A stretch of DNA of 11,148 nucleotides from an uncultured Lachnospiraceae bacterium (lineage in GTDB: Bacteria > Bacillota > Clostridia > Lachnospirales > Lachnospiraceae): contig CAMPAX010000060.1 of the NCBI GenBank assembly GCA_946633495.1, positions 1-11,148 on the forward strand. The letters are read 5' to 3'. Both the position numbers and the translations under genes were made by a program. This document shows positions 1 to 7,054 of this stretch, piece by piece. The notes under the pieces are model-generated. The model was given only the letters and a program-made list of their open reading frames with translations, was not told the DNA's origin and did no database searches. How positions within the stretch are numbered: position 1 is the stretch's first letter; each line of letters opens with the position of its first letter.

Positions 1-65
1 CCTGGATGAACTTCCATGAGGAACGCAGGATACTTATCCGATTCAAACGGCAAATGAAATCCCAT

Positions 66-109
66 CAAAGAAAGAAGCAGCCCATCGCATGAAAATGGAC
101 TGCTTTTTT
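66..109. terminator. Bidirectional intrinsic terminator after ftsH
   Basis: An 11-bp stem (75-85 pairing with 95-105, one G-T wobble) encloses a 9-nt loop just 3' of the ftsH stop codon. Read on the minus strand, the stem is followed by a T-rich but C-interrupted tail (66-74), which would end ftsH transcription. Read on the plus strand, it is followed by six uninterrupted T (104-109), a better terminator. This suggests that a converging plus-strand gene lies just left of the window. That gene is inferred, not seen. Confidence 0.75.
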
Positions 110-112
110 CAA

Positions 113-2482
113 TTATTCTTTATCTGATCCGTCTTCCGAAGGATCTTCCTCCGGGGTCTCTTTCGTAAAGGTTTCATCCTCTGCGTCCGCTTCGGATTCA
201 TCTCCTGCCGAAGGATCTGCGTCTTCTTTCGAATCCTCTTCGTCTTCGGAGCCTCCCAGCAGATCGTCCTGTGATTCGTCCACATCCGCCCCGTCTGTAT
301 CAGGAAGTACTTCCCTTTGCAGCTCCTGCTCCTTTGCGAACATTTCCCAGGGCTTCGGTGTATCATCCTCCGGTTCTGTGTTCTCGGACTCGATCTCTTC
401 CAGATCCGCCGCAGTGGGCTGTCCGGCATTCATCGGTCCCGGAGCGTACGGGCTGTGGAATACACGGTATCGTCCTTCTTCAGGGTCCTTTTTTTTCTCT
501 TTATGATCCGCCTCCGAAGATTTCGAACGCGATTTATCCTTACTGCTGTCCTTATCGCTGTTCTTTACTTTGTCCTTATCGGACTTCAAAAGCGAATCGC
601 TGAGCAGGCGCTTTCCGATCTCTACCTTCCTGCCGGATACTTTCTCATAGATCTCTACGAATTCCTTACCGGTGATGGTCTCATGCTCATACAGGAACTC
701 TGCGATGGCATCCAGTATGGCTTCATTCTTCTTCAGTGCCTTAAATGCCCTTGCGTACGCACGCTTGATGATCCCCCGAACCTCATTATCGATCTTGGTC
801 CCGGTCTCATCCGAGCACTGCTGTACGGAACGGCGGTCCAGATACTCTCCGGTGATGCCTTCCAGCTGTACCATGCCGAACTTCTCGGACATACCGTACA
901 TGGTAACCATCTTCCGTGCTTTCTCCGTCGCCTGCTGGATATCCGACGCCGCGCCGGTCGTTACTGACGGGAACTTCAAAGCTTCCGCGGCACGACCTGC
1001 ACAGGCGATGACAATATCCGCCTCCAGCTCCGCCTGGGTCTCCAGAGATTTTTCTTCATCCGGTACCTGCCATACATAACCCAACGCTCCGTTTGTACGG
1101 GGAACGATGGTGATCTTCTGTACCGGTACGGTGTTCTTCTGAAGCACTGTCATAAGAGCATGCCCCGTCTCGTGGAAAGCCACAAGGCGCTTCTCCTCAT
1201 CCGACAGGATCTTGTTCTTCTTTTCCTTACCTGCAAATACAACCTCAACAGACTCGATCAGATCCTTCTGGGAGACAAACTGTCTTCCCTTCCGAACCGC
1301 CAGAAGCGCAGCCTCATTGATGATATTGGCCAGATCCGCGCCCACGGCACCGCTTGTGGTCAGCGCCAGCTCGTGCAGATCCACGGTCTCATCCTGCTTA
1401 ACATTCTTTGCATGTACTTTAAGGATATCCTCGCGCCCCTTCAGATCCGGACGTTCCACAACTACCCGACGGTCGAAACGTCCCGGACGGAGAAGTGCCT
1501 TATCCAACACCTCCGGGCGGTTGGTTGCCGCCAGAATCACGATACCCTTGGAGGTGTCGAAACCATCCATCTCCGAAAGCAGCTGGTTCAGTGTCTGCTC
1601 CCTTTCGGAATCCCCGCCCATATGACGGGTATCACGGCTTCGGCCGATGGCATCGATCTCATCGATGAAAATGATGCACGGTGCTTTCTGGTTTGCCTGG
1701 CGGAATAGATCCCTCACACGAGAAGCTCCGACACCCACGTACATTTCCACAAACTCCGAACCGGAGATGGAGAAGAACGGCACCTTCGCCTCACCTGCAA
1801 CTGCCTTTGCCAGAAGTGTCTTACCGGTTCCCGGAGGGCCCACCAGAAGGGCACCCTTCGGAAGCTTCGCTCCGATGGCCAGATATTTTTCCGGCTCATG
1901 CAGGAAATCCACCACCTCTGCCAGGGATTCCTTCGCCTCTTCTTCACCTGCCACATCTCCGAAGGTTACGCCCGTATCCTTCTGCATATCATAGACCTTT
2001 GCATTGGACTTTCCTACCCCCATGATGCCGCCGCCCTTGGAAGCTCCGCGCATGATAAGCATCATCAGGATATAAAATGCACCGATCATGATGGCATAGG
2101 ACAGGATCGTCCGCAGCATGGCATTTCCTCCCTCATCGATCTGAGAGAACTTGACGCCGGAATCCGCCAGCCGGTCCACCAGATGTAAATCGTCGGTCCG
2201 TACCACATAGTACGTCACTTCCCGGTTCACATCCGTCTGCTCCTTCGGTTTAAAATAGATTTTTGAATTATAGATCTCTACAGATTCAACCTGTTTATCC
2301 TTGACCATGGTGACGAATTTATCGTAGGACACTTCCTGTTCACCGGAGGATTTGAACTTGTTGAACTGCTGCCAGAAGATCAGTGTCAGGATCATGGAAA
2401 TGATGAGGATCACGATGGTTCCCGAGAGTCCCGGCCGCTTCGGGCCTTTTCCATTATTTCTGTTCTCGTTGTTATCTTCCAT
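113..2482 (-). CDS. ftsH: FtsH-family membrane-anchored AAA+ zinc metalloprotease
   Basis: ATP-dependent protease that degrades misfolded membrane proteins and some short-lived regulators at the cytoplasmic face of the membrane. The 789-residue product has a short N-terminal tail, a membrane helix (about 20-37), an extracytoplasmic domain, and a second helix (about 124-145). The AAA+ module carries Walker A GPPGTGKT (215-222), Walker B IIFIDE (270-275) and the second region of homology around ATNRPEVLDKALLRPGRFDR (319-338). The protease site is HETGH (437-441), with the likely third zinc ligand Asp514. Catalytic residues look intact; HETGH replaces the more common HEAGH. Typical FtsH proteins are about 610-660 residues. 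Here a charged tail of about 160 residues follows the peptidase domain. I chose the ATG at 2482 because the reading frame upstream offers only a TTG at 2548 without a convincing ribosome binding site. The site before 2482 is itself weak. It lies 151 bp after glyA and may be cotranscribed with it. Confidence 0.95.
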   Translation of the reverse strand: MEDNNENRNNGKGPKRPGLSGTIVILIISMILTLIFWQQFNKFKSSGEQEVSYDKFVTMVKDKQVESVEIYNSKIYFKPKEQTDVNREVTYYVVRTDDLHLVDRLADSGVKFSQIDEGGNAMLRTILSYAIMIGAFYILMMLIMRGASKGGGIMGVGKSNAKVYDMQKDTGVTFGDVAGEEEAKESLAEVVDFLHEPEKYLAIGAKLPKGALLVGPPGTGKTLLAKAVAGEAKVPFFSISGSEFVEMYVGVGASRVRDLFRQANQKAPCIIFIDEIDAIGRSRDTRHMGGDSEREQTLNQLLSEMDGFDTSKGIVILAATNRPEVLDKALLRPGRFDRRVVVERPDLKGREDILKVHAKNVKQDETVDLHELALTTSGAVGADLANIINEAALLAVRKGRQFVSQKDLIESVEVVFAGKEKKNKILSDEEKRLVAFHETGHALMTVLQKNTVPVQKITIVPRTNGALGYVWQVPDEEKSLETQAELEADIVIACAGRAAEALKFPSVTTGAASDIQQATEKARKMVTMYGMSEKFGMVQLEGITGEYLDRRSVQQCSDETGTKIDNEVRGIIKRAYARAFKALKKNEAILDAIAEFLYEHETITGKEFVEIYEKVSGRKVEIGKRLLSDSLLKSDKDKVKNSDKDSSKDKSRSKSSEADHKEKKKDPEEGRYRVFHSPYAPGPMNAGQPTAADLEEIESENTEPEDDTPKPWEMFAKEQELQREVLPDTDGADVDESQDDLLGGSEDEEDSKEDADPSAGDESEADAEDETFTKETPEEDPSEDGSDKE

Positions 2483-2502
2483 ATTTTCCGTTTTGCAGCC
2501 TT

Positions 2503-2546
2503 TTCTGAATAATGATTCCTGATGGTTCTGAAAATTCAATGATTCC
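2503..2546. repeat. Imperfect direct repeat in the ftsH leader
   Basis: Two copies of a TTCTGAA...AATGATTCC unit (plus-strand reading) lie at 2503-2519 and 2526-2546. The second has four extra bases in the middle. They sit directly upstream of the ftsH start and abut the inverted repeat at 2540-2583. They could be binding sites or a small duplication; no known operator is recognised. Confidence 0.5.
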
Positions 2547-2583
2547 AACAGGCAGCCGATATTTCCTGCTCCTGTTGGAATCA
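2540..2583. repeat. Perfect 13-bp inverted repeat upstream of ftsH
   Basis: The arms TGATTCCAACAGG (2540-2552) and CCTGTTGGAATCA (2571-2583) are perfect inverse complements separated by 18 nt. The feature lies in the 151-bp gap between glyA and ftsH and would form a strong hairpin in the ftsH leader RNA. There is no clean T run on either side, so a standard terminator is unlikely. An operator, an mRNA stability or processing element, or a weak attenuator are the alternatives. The inner bases have a second partial complement (CAG with CTG), so the loop may fold further. Confidence 0.75.
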
Positions 2584-2633
2584 GTTCAGATAATCAGGTT
2601 CCGACCGGGAAAATCATCCCCGCCCGCCTGTCT

Positions 2634-3869
2634 TTACTTGTAAATGGGATACTTGCTTGTGATGCTTTCCACCAATGCCATAGCCTTGGCGTCATCACGA
2701 TCGATGATGGCAGCCTTGAAGGCATCTGCGATCACGAACATATCTTCTTTCACTGCTCCCCGGGTTGTCACTGCCGGAGTACCTACGCGGATACCGCTGG
2801 TGACAAAAGGAGACTGAGGATCATTCGGAACCGTGTTCTTATTCACCGTGATGTGAACCTCATCCAGAAGCTTCTCCACTTCCTTTCCGGTAAGTCCGAG
2901 ATTCTGCAGATCAACCAGCATCAGATGATTGTCGGTACCGCCGGACACGATATTGAAGCCGCGCTCTATCAGTGCGGATGCCAGCGTAGCTGCGTTCTCA
3001 ACCACACGATCCATGTATGCCTTGTACTCAGCGGAGAGCGCCTCCTTGAAGCAGACAGCCTTGGCAGCGATGACATGCATCAGCGGGCCGCCCTGAATTC
3101 CGGGGAATACTGCCTTGTTGAAGTTGTACTTCTTGTTGACTTCCTCACTGCAAAGGATCATACCGCCACGGGGTCCCCGCAGGGTCTTATGGGTTGTGGT
3201 TGTGGTAATATCAGCATAGGGAATGGGACTCATGTGATTTCCGGTAGCTACCAGACCGGCGATATGTGCCATATCCACCATAAGTACCGCGCCCACCTCG
3301 TCTGCGATCTCGCGGAACTTCCTGAAATCAATCTCTCTTGCATATGCGGACGCACCGGCAACGATCAGCTTCGGCTTGCACTCCTTTGCGATACGGAGAA
3401 CCTCATCGTAATCGATCCGTCCCTCGGAATTTACGCCGTAAGGCACACAGTTGAAATATTTACCGGACATGTTTACCGGACTTCCGTGTGTCAGATGTCC
3501 GCCGTGGTCCAGATTCATCCCCATGAAGGTATCTCCCGGCTGCAATACAGCAAAGAAAACCGCCATATTTGCCTGTGCACCGGAGTGTGGCTGAACATTT
3601 GCATACTCAGCGCCGAAAAGCTTCTTCGCACGCTCACGTGCCAGCTCCTCAACCACGTCAACATACACACAGCCGCCGTAGTACCTTTTCCCCGGGTAGC
3701 CCTCTGCGTACTTATTGGTCAGATGAGAGCCCATAGCTGCCATAACCGCCTTGGAAGCGATATTCTCGGAAGCGATCAGCTCCAGATTCTGATTCTGACG
3801 GTTGTACTCATCCGTCATTGCCTTGGCTACCTCCGGATCCGTGAGGAGGACCTCTTCAAAATTAAACAT
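2634..3869 (-). CDS. glyA: Serine hydroxymethyltransferase
   Basis: Pyridoxal-phosphate enzyme that interconverts serine plus tetrahydrofolate and glycine plus 5,10-methylene-tetrahydrofolate, the main cytoplasmic source of one-carbon units. The 411-residue product matches the usual bacterial length. It shows the conserved N-terminal LIASENIAS stretch (31-39), YAEGYPGKRYYGG (54-66), the cofactor-site VDMAHIAG (198-205), and the Schiff-base lysine in TTTTTHKTLRGPRGG (Lys228). The frame also has an ATG at 3887, but the ATG at 3869 is preceded by AAAGGAG with a 6-nt spacer, while 3887 has none, so I start at 3869. A good sigma-70/SigA-type promoter lies at 3973-4001. No clear terminator separates it from ftsH. 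Confidence 0.97.
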   Translation of the reverse strand: MFNFEEVLLTDPEVAKAMTDEYNRQNQNLELIASENIASKAVMAAMGSHLTNKYAEGYPGKRYYGGCVYVDVVEELARERAKKLFGAEYANVQPHSGAQANMAVFFAVLQPGDTFMGMNLDHGGHLTHGSPVNMSGKYFNCVPYGVNSEGRIDYDEVLRIAKECKPKLIVAGASAYAREIDFRKFREIADEVGAVLMVDMAHIAGLVATGNHMSPIPYADITTTTTHKTLRGPRGGMILCSEEVNKKYNFNKAVFPGIQGGPLMHVIAAKAVCFKEALSAEYKAYMDRVVENAATLASALIERGFNIVSGGTDNHLMLVDLQNLGLTGKEVEKLLDEVHITVNKNTVPNDPQSPFVTSGIRVGTPAVTTRGAVKEDMFVIADAFKAAIIDRDDAKAMALVESITSKYPIYK

Positions 3870-3875
3870 GTCTTT

Positions 3876-3882
3876 CTCCTTT
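3876..3882 (-). promoter_or_regulatory. glyA ribosome binding site
   Basis: AAAGGAG sits 6 nt before the ATG at 3869 and decides the start over the in-frame ATG at 3887, which lies upstream of this site. Confidence 0.8.
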
Positions 3883-3888
3883 CGCATT

Positions 3889-3961
3889 AAGGGTCGGTCC
3901 CTTTATCATATTTTTTCCAAACTGACAGGATTTTTTCTGAAGCGGGGCATATGGCTCCCGC
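3889..3961 (-). promoter_or_regulatory. glyA leader with two small hairpins
   Basis: The predicted transcript start near 3966 gives a leader of about 97 nt. It can form a 5-bp GC-rich hairpin at its very 5' end (3942-3946 with 3957-3961) and a 5-bp AAGGG/CCCTT hairpin (3889-3893 with 3899-3903) just before the ribosome binding site. Neither is followed by a T run. I see no recognisable riboswitch. The hairpins may affect stability or initiation, or be chance. Confidence 0.3.
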
Positions 3962-3972
3962 CAATCTTACTA

Positions 3973-4001
3973 ATTATCATAGAAATGTGCCATTTCGTCA
4001 A
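3973..4001 (-). promoter_or_regulatory. Promoter for glyA
   Basis: On the minus strand, a -35 of TTGACG (3996-4001) and a -10 of GATAAT (3973-3978) are separated by exactly 17 bp. Each differs from the vegetative consensus at one position. It lies in the 169-bp gap between the sirtuin gene and glyA, with the expected start near 3966. The gap has no clear terminator, so glyA may also receive readthrough from the cda operon. Confidence 0.75.
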
Positions 4002-4038
4002 CTGTTTCTTATCCTCCGCCGGGATCGGGCATCCACGA

Positions 4039-4764
4039 TCAAACCTGAATCTGTGACAGCACTTCCCCGATCTTCCCCTGGATCAGGATATCCGCAAAGG
4101 AATCTCTGGAGGTCGAAGCCAGATTGATCACCGCCAGATGCTTTCCATGGAAATAATCGATAAATCCCGCTGCCGGATATACGACCAGCGATGTACCGCC
4201 GATGATCAGAAGGTCAGCTCTTGCGATATGATCCACTGCCCGGCGAATCACGGAATTATCCAGTCCTTCCTCGTAGAGCACCACATCCGGACGAATGGTT
4301 CCGCCGCAGCTGCATTTCGGAACTCCCGTGCTCTCCGCAATGTACTTGATATCATCATATCTCTTACCGCAGCTCATGCAGTAATTCCGAAGGGTGGAGC
4401 CGTGAAGCTCCAGAACCTCTTTGCTGCCTGCGGCCTGATGAAGGCCGTCGATATTCTGAGTGATGACCGCCTTCAGCTTGCCCTTCTCTTCCATCTCCGC
4501 CAGCTTTAAATGTGCCTTATTGGGCTTTGCGGAGGTTATGATCATCTTATCCCGGTAGAATTCATAGAACTCTTCTGTTTTCCGCATAAAGAAGCTGTGG
4601 CTGACGATGGTTTCCGGCGGATACTTGTATTTCTGCGAATACAGTCCGTCCTGACTCCGGAAGTCCGGGATCCCGCTCTCGGTGGAGACACCGGCTCCGC
4701 CGAAGAATACAATGTAGTTCGATTCATTGACTGCCGCCTGCAGTTTTTCGATTGCCCCTTCCAT
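4039..4764 (-). CDS. Sir2-family NAD-dependent protein deacylase
   Basis: Cytoplasmic sirtuin that removes acetyl groups from lysines using NAD+, producing nicotinamide and O-acetyl-ADP-ribose. The 241-residue length is normal for bacterial sirtuins. Visible motifs are the NAD-binding GAGVSTESGIPDFRS (23-37), TQNIDGLH (102-109), catalytic His121 in ELHGS, four zinc cysteines (129, 132, 151, 153) and GGTSLVVYPA (189-198). The Tyr and Arg pair marking SIRT5/CobB-type desuccinylases is not evident, and the sequence most resembles the bacterial U class, so plain deacetylation is more likely. The ATG follows an AAGGGGG site with a 6-nt spacer, 21 bp after the cdaR stop codon, which implies cotranscription with cdaR. 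Naming it cobB would be reasonable by family, but the substrate is unknown. Confidence 0.93.
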   Translation of the reverse strand: MEGAIEKLQAAVNESNYIVFFGGAGVSTESGIPDFRSQDGLYSQKYKYPPETIVSHSFFMRKTEEFYEFYRDKMIITSAKPNKAHLKLAEMEEKGKLKAVITQNIDGLHQAAGSKEVLELHGSTLRNYCMSCGKRYDDIKYIAESTGVPKCSCGGTIRPDVVLYEEGLDNSVIRRAVDHIARADLLIIGGTSLVVYPAAGFIDYFHGKHLAVINLASTSRDSFADILIQGKIGEVLSQIQV

Positions 4765-4785
4765 ATTCGTCCCCCTTTTTACAAA

Positions 4786-6150
4786 TCAGCCCGGCTGCTC
4801 TCCCGTTGCATCCGGATTGCCTCCCCCGTCCGGGTCGGTGGTTTCCGTGGTTTCCTTCTCCTTTATCTCCAGAGTAACCTTTCCGAGAACAGTCACAGTG
4901 GTATTCTTCGGTGAAGCATACGACAGCTTCATGACATGCTCGCCCGCCGGAAGATCCGTTGCATCCACGGAAAGCTGCAGAGAATCCTTATTCACCTTTT
5001 CAATATCCGCTTCCAGCCCCTTCAGCCGGATCTTGAAGGCCGTTGATGTCTTCAGCGTGTAGTCATAGGATACATTCATTCCCATCATGGCGATATCGGA
5101 AGCACTGACCTCAATCTCCCGAACCGTCTGCTCTTCCACGATGATATTCACCGCCACTTCACTGTTGGTATCCGCAAGAATCACCTCATCCGGAAGATAA
5201 TCCGTGATCGCCACATTCATTTCCTTGTTCTGATTCAAACCCTCCACGGAAATGTCTTCGATATAGATTGCATTTACTTTCTTCAGAACCTCTTCCGGTC
5301 CTGCCACAGTCACTTCCTGCGGATTATAGTTCAGCTCCACCACGGAATAGCCATCCTCGGGCGAACCCTCGGATTTTAATTTCAGCGGAACCGTCTTGGT
5401 CGGATATACAGTAAGATCCACCGTCACCTCCGACACGCTGAGCTCGATGGGACGATCCGCCATGGATTCACTGTAAGCATTCATGCAGACCGGCGTTACC
5501 GTCTTTTTCAGATTCGCGCTTACGCCTCTGGCATCAACACTTGCACGGACCTCGGTTACCCGGTCGATGATGGACTCCGGTCCCTCGATCCGGATGATAT
5601 TGGGCGTCACCTTCACGCTGCCGATGGCATAGCCGTCCGCCACGTCTCCGTTTGCGACAGCCTTGATGGGCAGCTCCCGTGTCACCTTATCTTCAATGGT
5701 GAGATTCATGACATCATCCACGGGATGGATCTCTATGGCAGAGCCGATCCGGGATTCCTTCGCCTGCACATGGATCTGCGCAGAATTGGTGACTGACAGA
5801 TCCGCCAGATCCACATAGGCATAAAAATCGCTCACAACAAGCTGATCCACCATGGATCTCGGACCCTTCACTACGATGTCCACCGTATCATCACTGATGA
5901 CATCGTAGACCTTTCCCATCTCTTCGATCTTTTCTCCGTTCTGCTGTTCCACCGGAATATTGTAAATGGTCTTCGTCATGGAATAATCCGAAAGATTCAT
6001 GACGATCACCCAGAGCAGAACCGCCAGAACGAGAGAAATGATCTTAAGCCCCAGATGGTTGAATATGCCTTTTACGAAGGAGCGTTCCTTATTATTTACG
6101 TTCTTTACCCCGTTCTCCGCCCCGTTTTTCTCTGCGGGTTTCCGTTCCAA
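4786..6150 (-). CDS. cdaR: CdaR-like YbbR-repeat membrane regulator of diadenylate cyclase
   Basis: Membrane-anchored protein with an extracytoplasmic YbbR region; in Bacillus and Listeria, CdaR binds and modulates the diadenylate cyclase CdaA. The 454-residue product has a polar cytoplasmic N terminus, one membrane helix (about 34-52) and roughly four YbbR-like repeats (about 60-150, 158-247, 252-338, 343-430). It ends in a low-complexity tail rich in Thr, Gly and Pro. The frame has an ATG at 6240, but that would add 30 residues and overlap cdaA by 149 bp without a good binding site. A TTG at 6150 follows GGGAGG with an 8-nt spacer and gives a typical N terminus. The next ATG is beyond the membrane helix. 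The gene overlaps cdaA by 59 bp, consistent with translational coupling. The family call is firm; the start is an inference. Confidence 0.9.
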   Translation of the reverse strand: MERKPAEKNGAENGVKNVNNKERSFVKGIFNHLGLKIISLVLAVLLWVIVMNLSDYSMTKTIYNIPVEQQNGEKIEEMGKVYDVISDDTVDIVVKGPRSMVDQLVVSDFYAYVDLADLSVTNSAQIHVQAKESRIGSAIEIHPVDDVMNLTIEDKVTRELPIKAVANGDVADGYAIGSVKVTPNIIRIEGPESIIDRVTEVRASVDARGVSANLKKTVTPVCMNAYSESMADRPIELSVSEVTVDLTVYPTKTVPLKLKSEGSPEDGYSVVELNYNPQEVTVAGPEEVLKKVNAIYIEDISVEGLNQNKEMNVAITDYLPDEVILADTNSEVAVNIIVEEQTVREIEVSASDIAMMGMNVSYDYTLKTSTAFKIRLKGLEADIEKVNKDSLQLSVDATDLPAGEHVMKLSYASPKNTTVTVLGKVTLEIKEKETTETTDPDGGGNPDATGEQPG

Positions 6151-7009
6151 CGTTCTGACCTCCCTTCTTCCATCTTCTGCGCTTCGGCTCGATCTGCTTA
6201 TCCTGCAGAAGCTCCAGCTGTTTCCGAAGGGAATCATCATTCAGATTTCGAACCAGCTGACCGCGGTAAGCCACGGACACTGCGCCGGTTTCCTCGGACA
6301 CGATAATGGTCATACTGTCTGTATTCTCACTGATCCCAAGTCCCGCACGGTGCCTGGTTCCCAGTTCTTTATTCACGTCACTCCGCTCCGTCAGCGGAAG
6401 GTAACAGGTTGCCGCCATGACACGGTTCTCCCGAATGATCACCGCACCGTCATGCAGAGGTGTATTCTTTTCAAAAATATTTACCAGAAGCTGTGTACTG
6501 ACAACCGCATCAATGCTGATGCCGGTACGTTCATACTCTCCCAGGGGTGTATCATGCTCTATTACAATAAGCGCTCCCGTCTTGGCCTTGGACAGTTCCG
6601 CTGCCGTCCGGACAAGCTCATACACAGTCTTATCGGAAAAACGATCCTCCGTCCCGTCCCTCTCATCCAGATTCAGGAACCGGTTCAGCAGACGCTTCCG
6701 CCCCAGTTCGTCCAGTGCCCGCCGAAGCTCCGGCTGGAACAGGATGATGATGGCGATGACAAATACACTGACAATGTTCCTTGCGATCCAGAGTATGGTA
6801 TTCAGCCGGAGCAGCGCTGCAACACCCAGGAAAATGGACAGCACAAGAATGCCCTTCAGCAAGGTCCAGGCACGGCTTGACTTGAACCAGAGAAGGATAT
6901 GGTACAGAAGGTATGCAATTATGATAATATCCAACACATCCGTCCAGGTAATACGCGGAATGTAAAACCAGTCGAAATATGTGCGGAAAAATGTACCTAT
7001 ACCGCCCAT
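6092..7009 (-). CDS. cdaA: Membrane-bound diadenylate cyclase CdaA
   Basis: Makes cyclic di-AMP from two ATP; in Firmicutes this nucleotide controls potassium and osmolyte uptake and cell-wall homeostasis. The 305-residue product has three N-terminal membrane helices (about 25-41, 51-70, 77-92) and a cytoplasmic DAC domain. The conserved catalytic motifs are present: DGA in PLHDGAVII (187-189) and RHR in GTRHRAGLG (219-221). CdaA is usually about 270-285 residues. Here the last 30 residues or so form a strongly basic Arg/Lys/Gly tail, partly encoded in DNA shared with the start of cdaR. The ATG at 7009 has only a weak binding site (AAAGGA at short spacing). It begins 45 bp after the upstream membrane-protein gene and is probably in the same transcript. 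Confidence 0.96.
   Translation of the reverse strand: MGGIGTFFRTYFDWFYIPRITWTDVLDIIIIAYLLYHILLWFKSSRAWTLLKGILVLSIFLGVAALLRLNTILWIARNIVSVFVIAIIILFQPELRRALDELGRKRLLNRFLNLDERDGTEDRFSDKTVYELVRTAAELSKAKTGALIVIEHDTPLGEYERTGISIDAVVSTQLLVNIFEKNTPLHDGAVIIRENRVMAATCYLPLTERSDVNKELGTRHRAGLGISENTDSMTIIVSEETGAVSVAYRGQLVRNLNDDSLRKQLELLQDKQIEPKRRRWKKGGQNVGTETRREKRGGERGKERK
6159..6164 (-). promoter_or_regulatory. Ribosome binding site for the cdaR TTG start
   Basis: GGGAGG lies 8 nt before a TTG at 6150-6148, inside the 3' end of cdaA. It is the only good site near a start codon that keeps the cdaR membrane helix, and so decides the start. Confidence 0.7.
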
Positions 7010-7054
7010 TTATCCTTTGATCTCCCTGTCTTGGCAATAAGCTCCGGACGAGGA

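Noticed and set aside
3..92. Open plus-strand frame running from the left edge to a TGA at 90-92, possibly the end of a converging gene
   Set aside because: It is only 29 codons with no recognisable domain, and its stop falls inside the terminator hairpin. It cannot be told from chance without sequence to the left.
2483..2548. Longer FtsH starting at a TTG at 2548
   Set aside because: The start lies within the inverted repeat, has no binding site, and the added residues do not resemble an FtsH N terminus.
2600..2622. Small GC hairpin after glyA as a possible terminator
   Set aside because: The stem is about 6 bp with a wobble, and no T run follows on the minus strand.
2853..3890. Plus-strand open frame of 345 codons opposite glyA
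   Set aside because: It lies entirely antisense to a clear serine hydroxymethyltransferase, has no family resemblance and no ribosome binding site. It is a by-product of codon bias.
4020..4041. GATCG/CGATC mini-hairpin after the sirtuin gene as a terminator
   Set aside because: It has five base pairs only and no T run. Readthrough into glyA cannot be excluded.
6151..6240. Longer CdaR starting at the ATG at 6240
   Set aside because: It overlaps cdaA by 149 bp, and the extra 30 residues are an out-of-frame reading of CdaA coding sequence.
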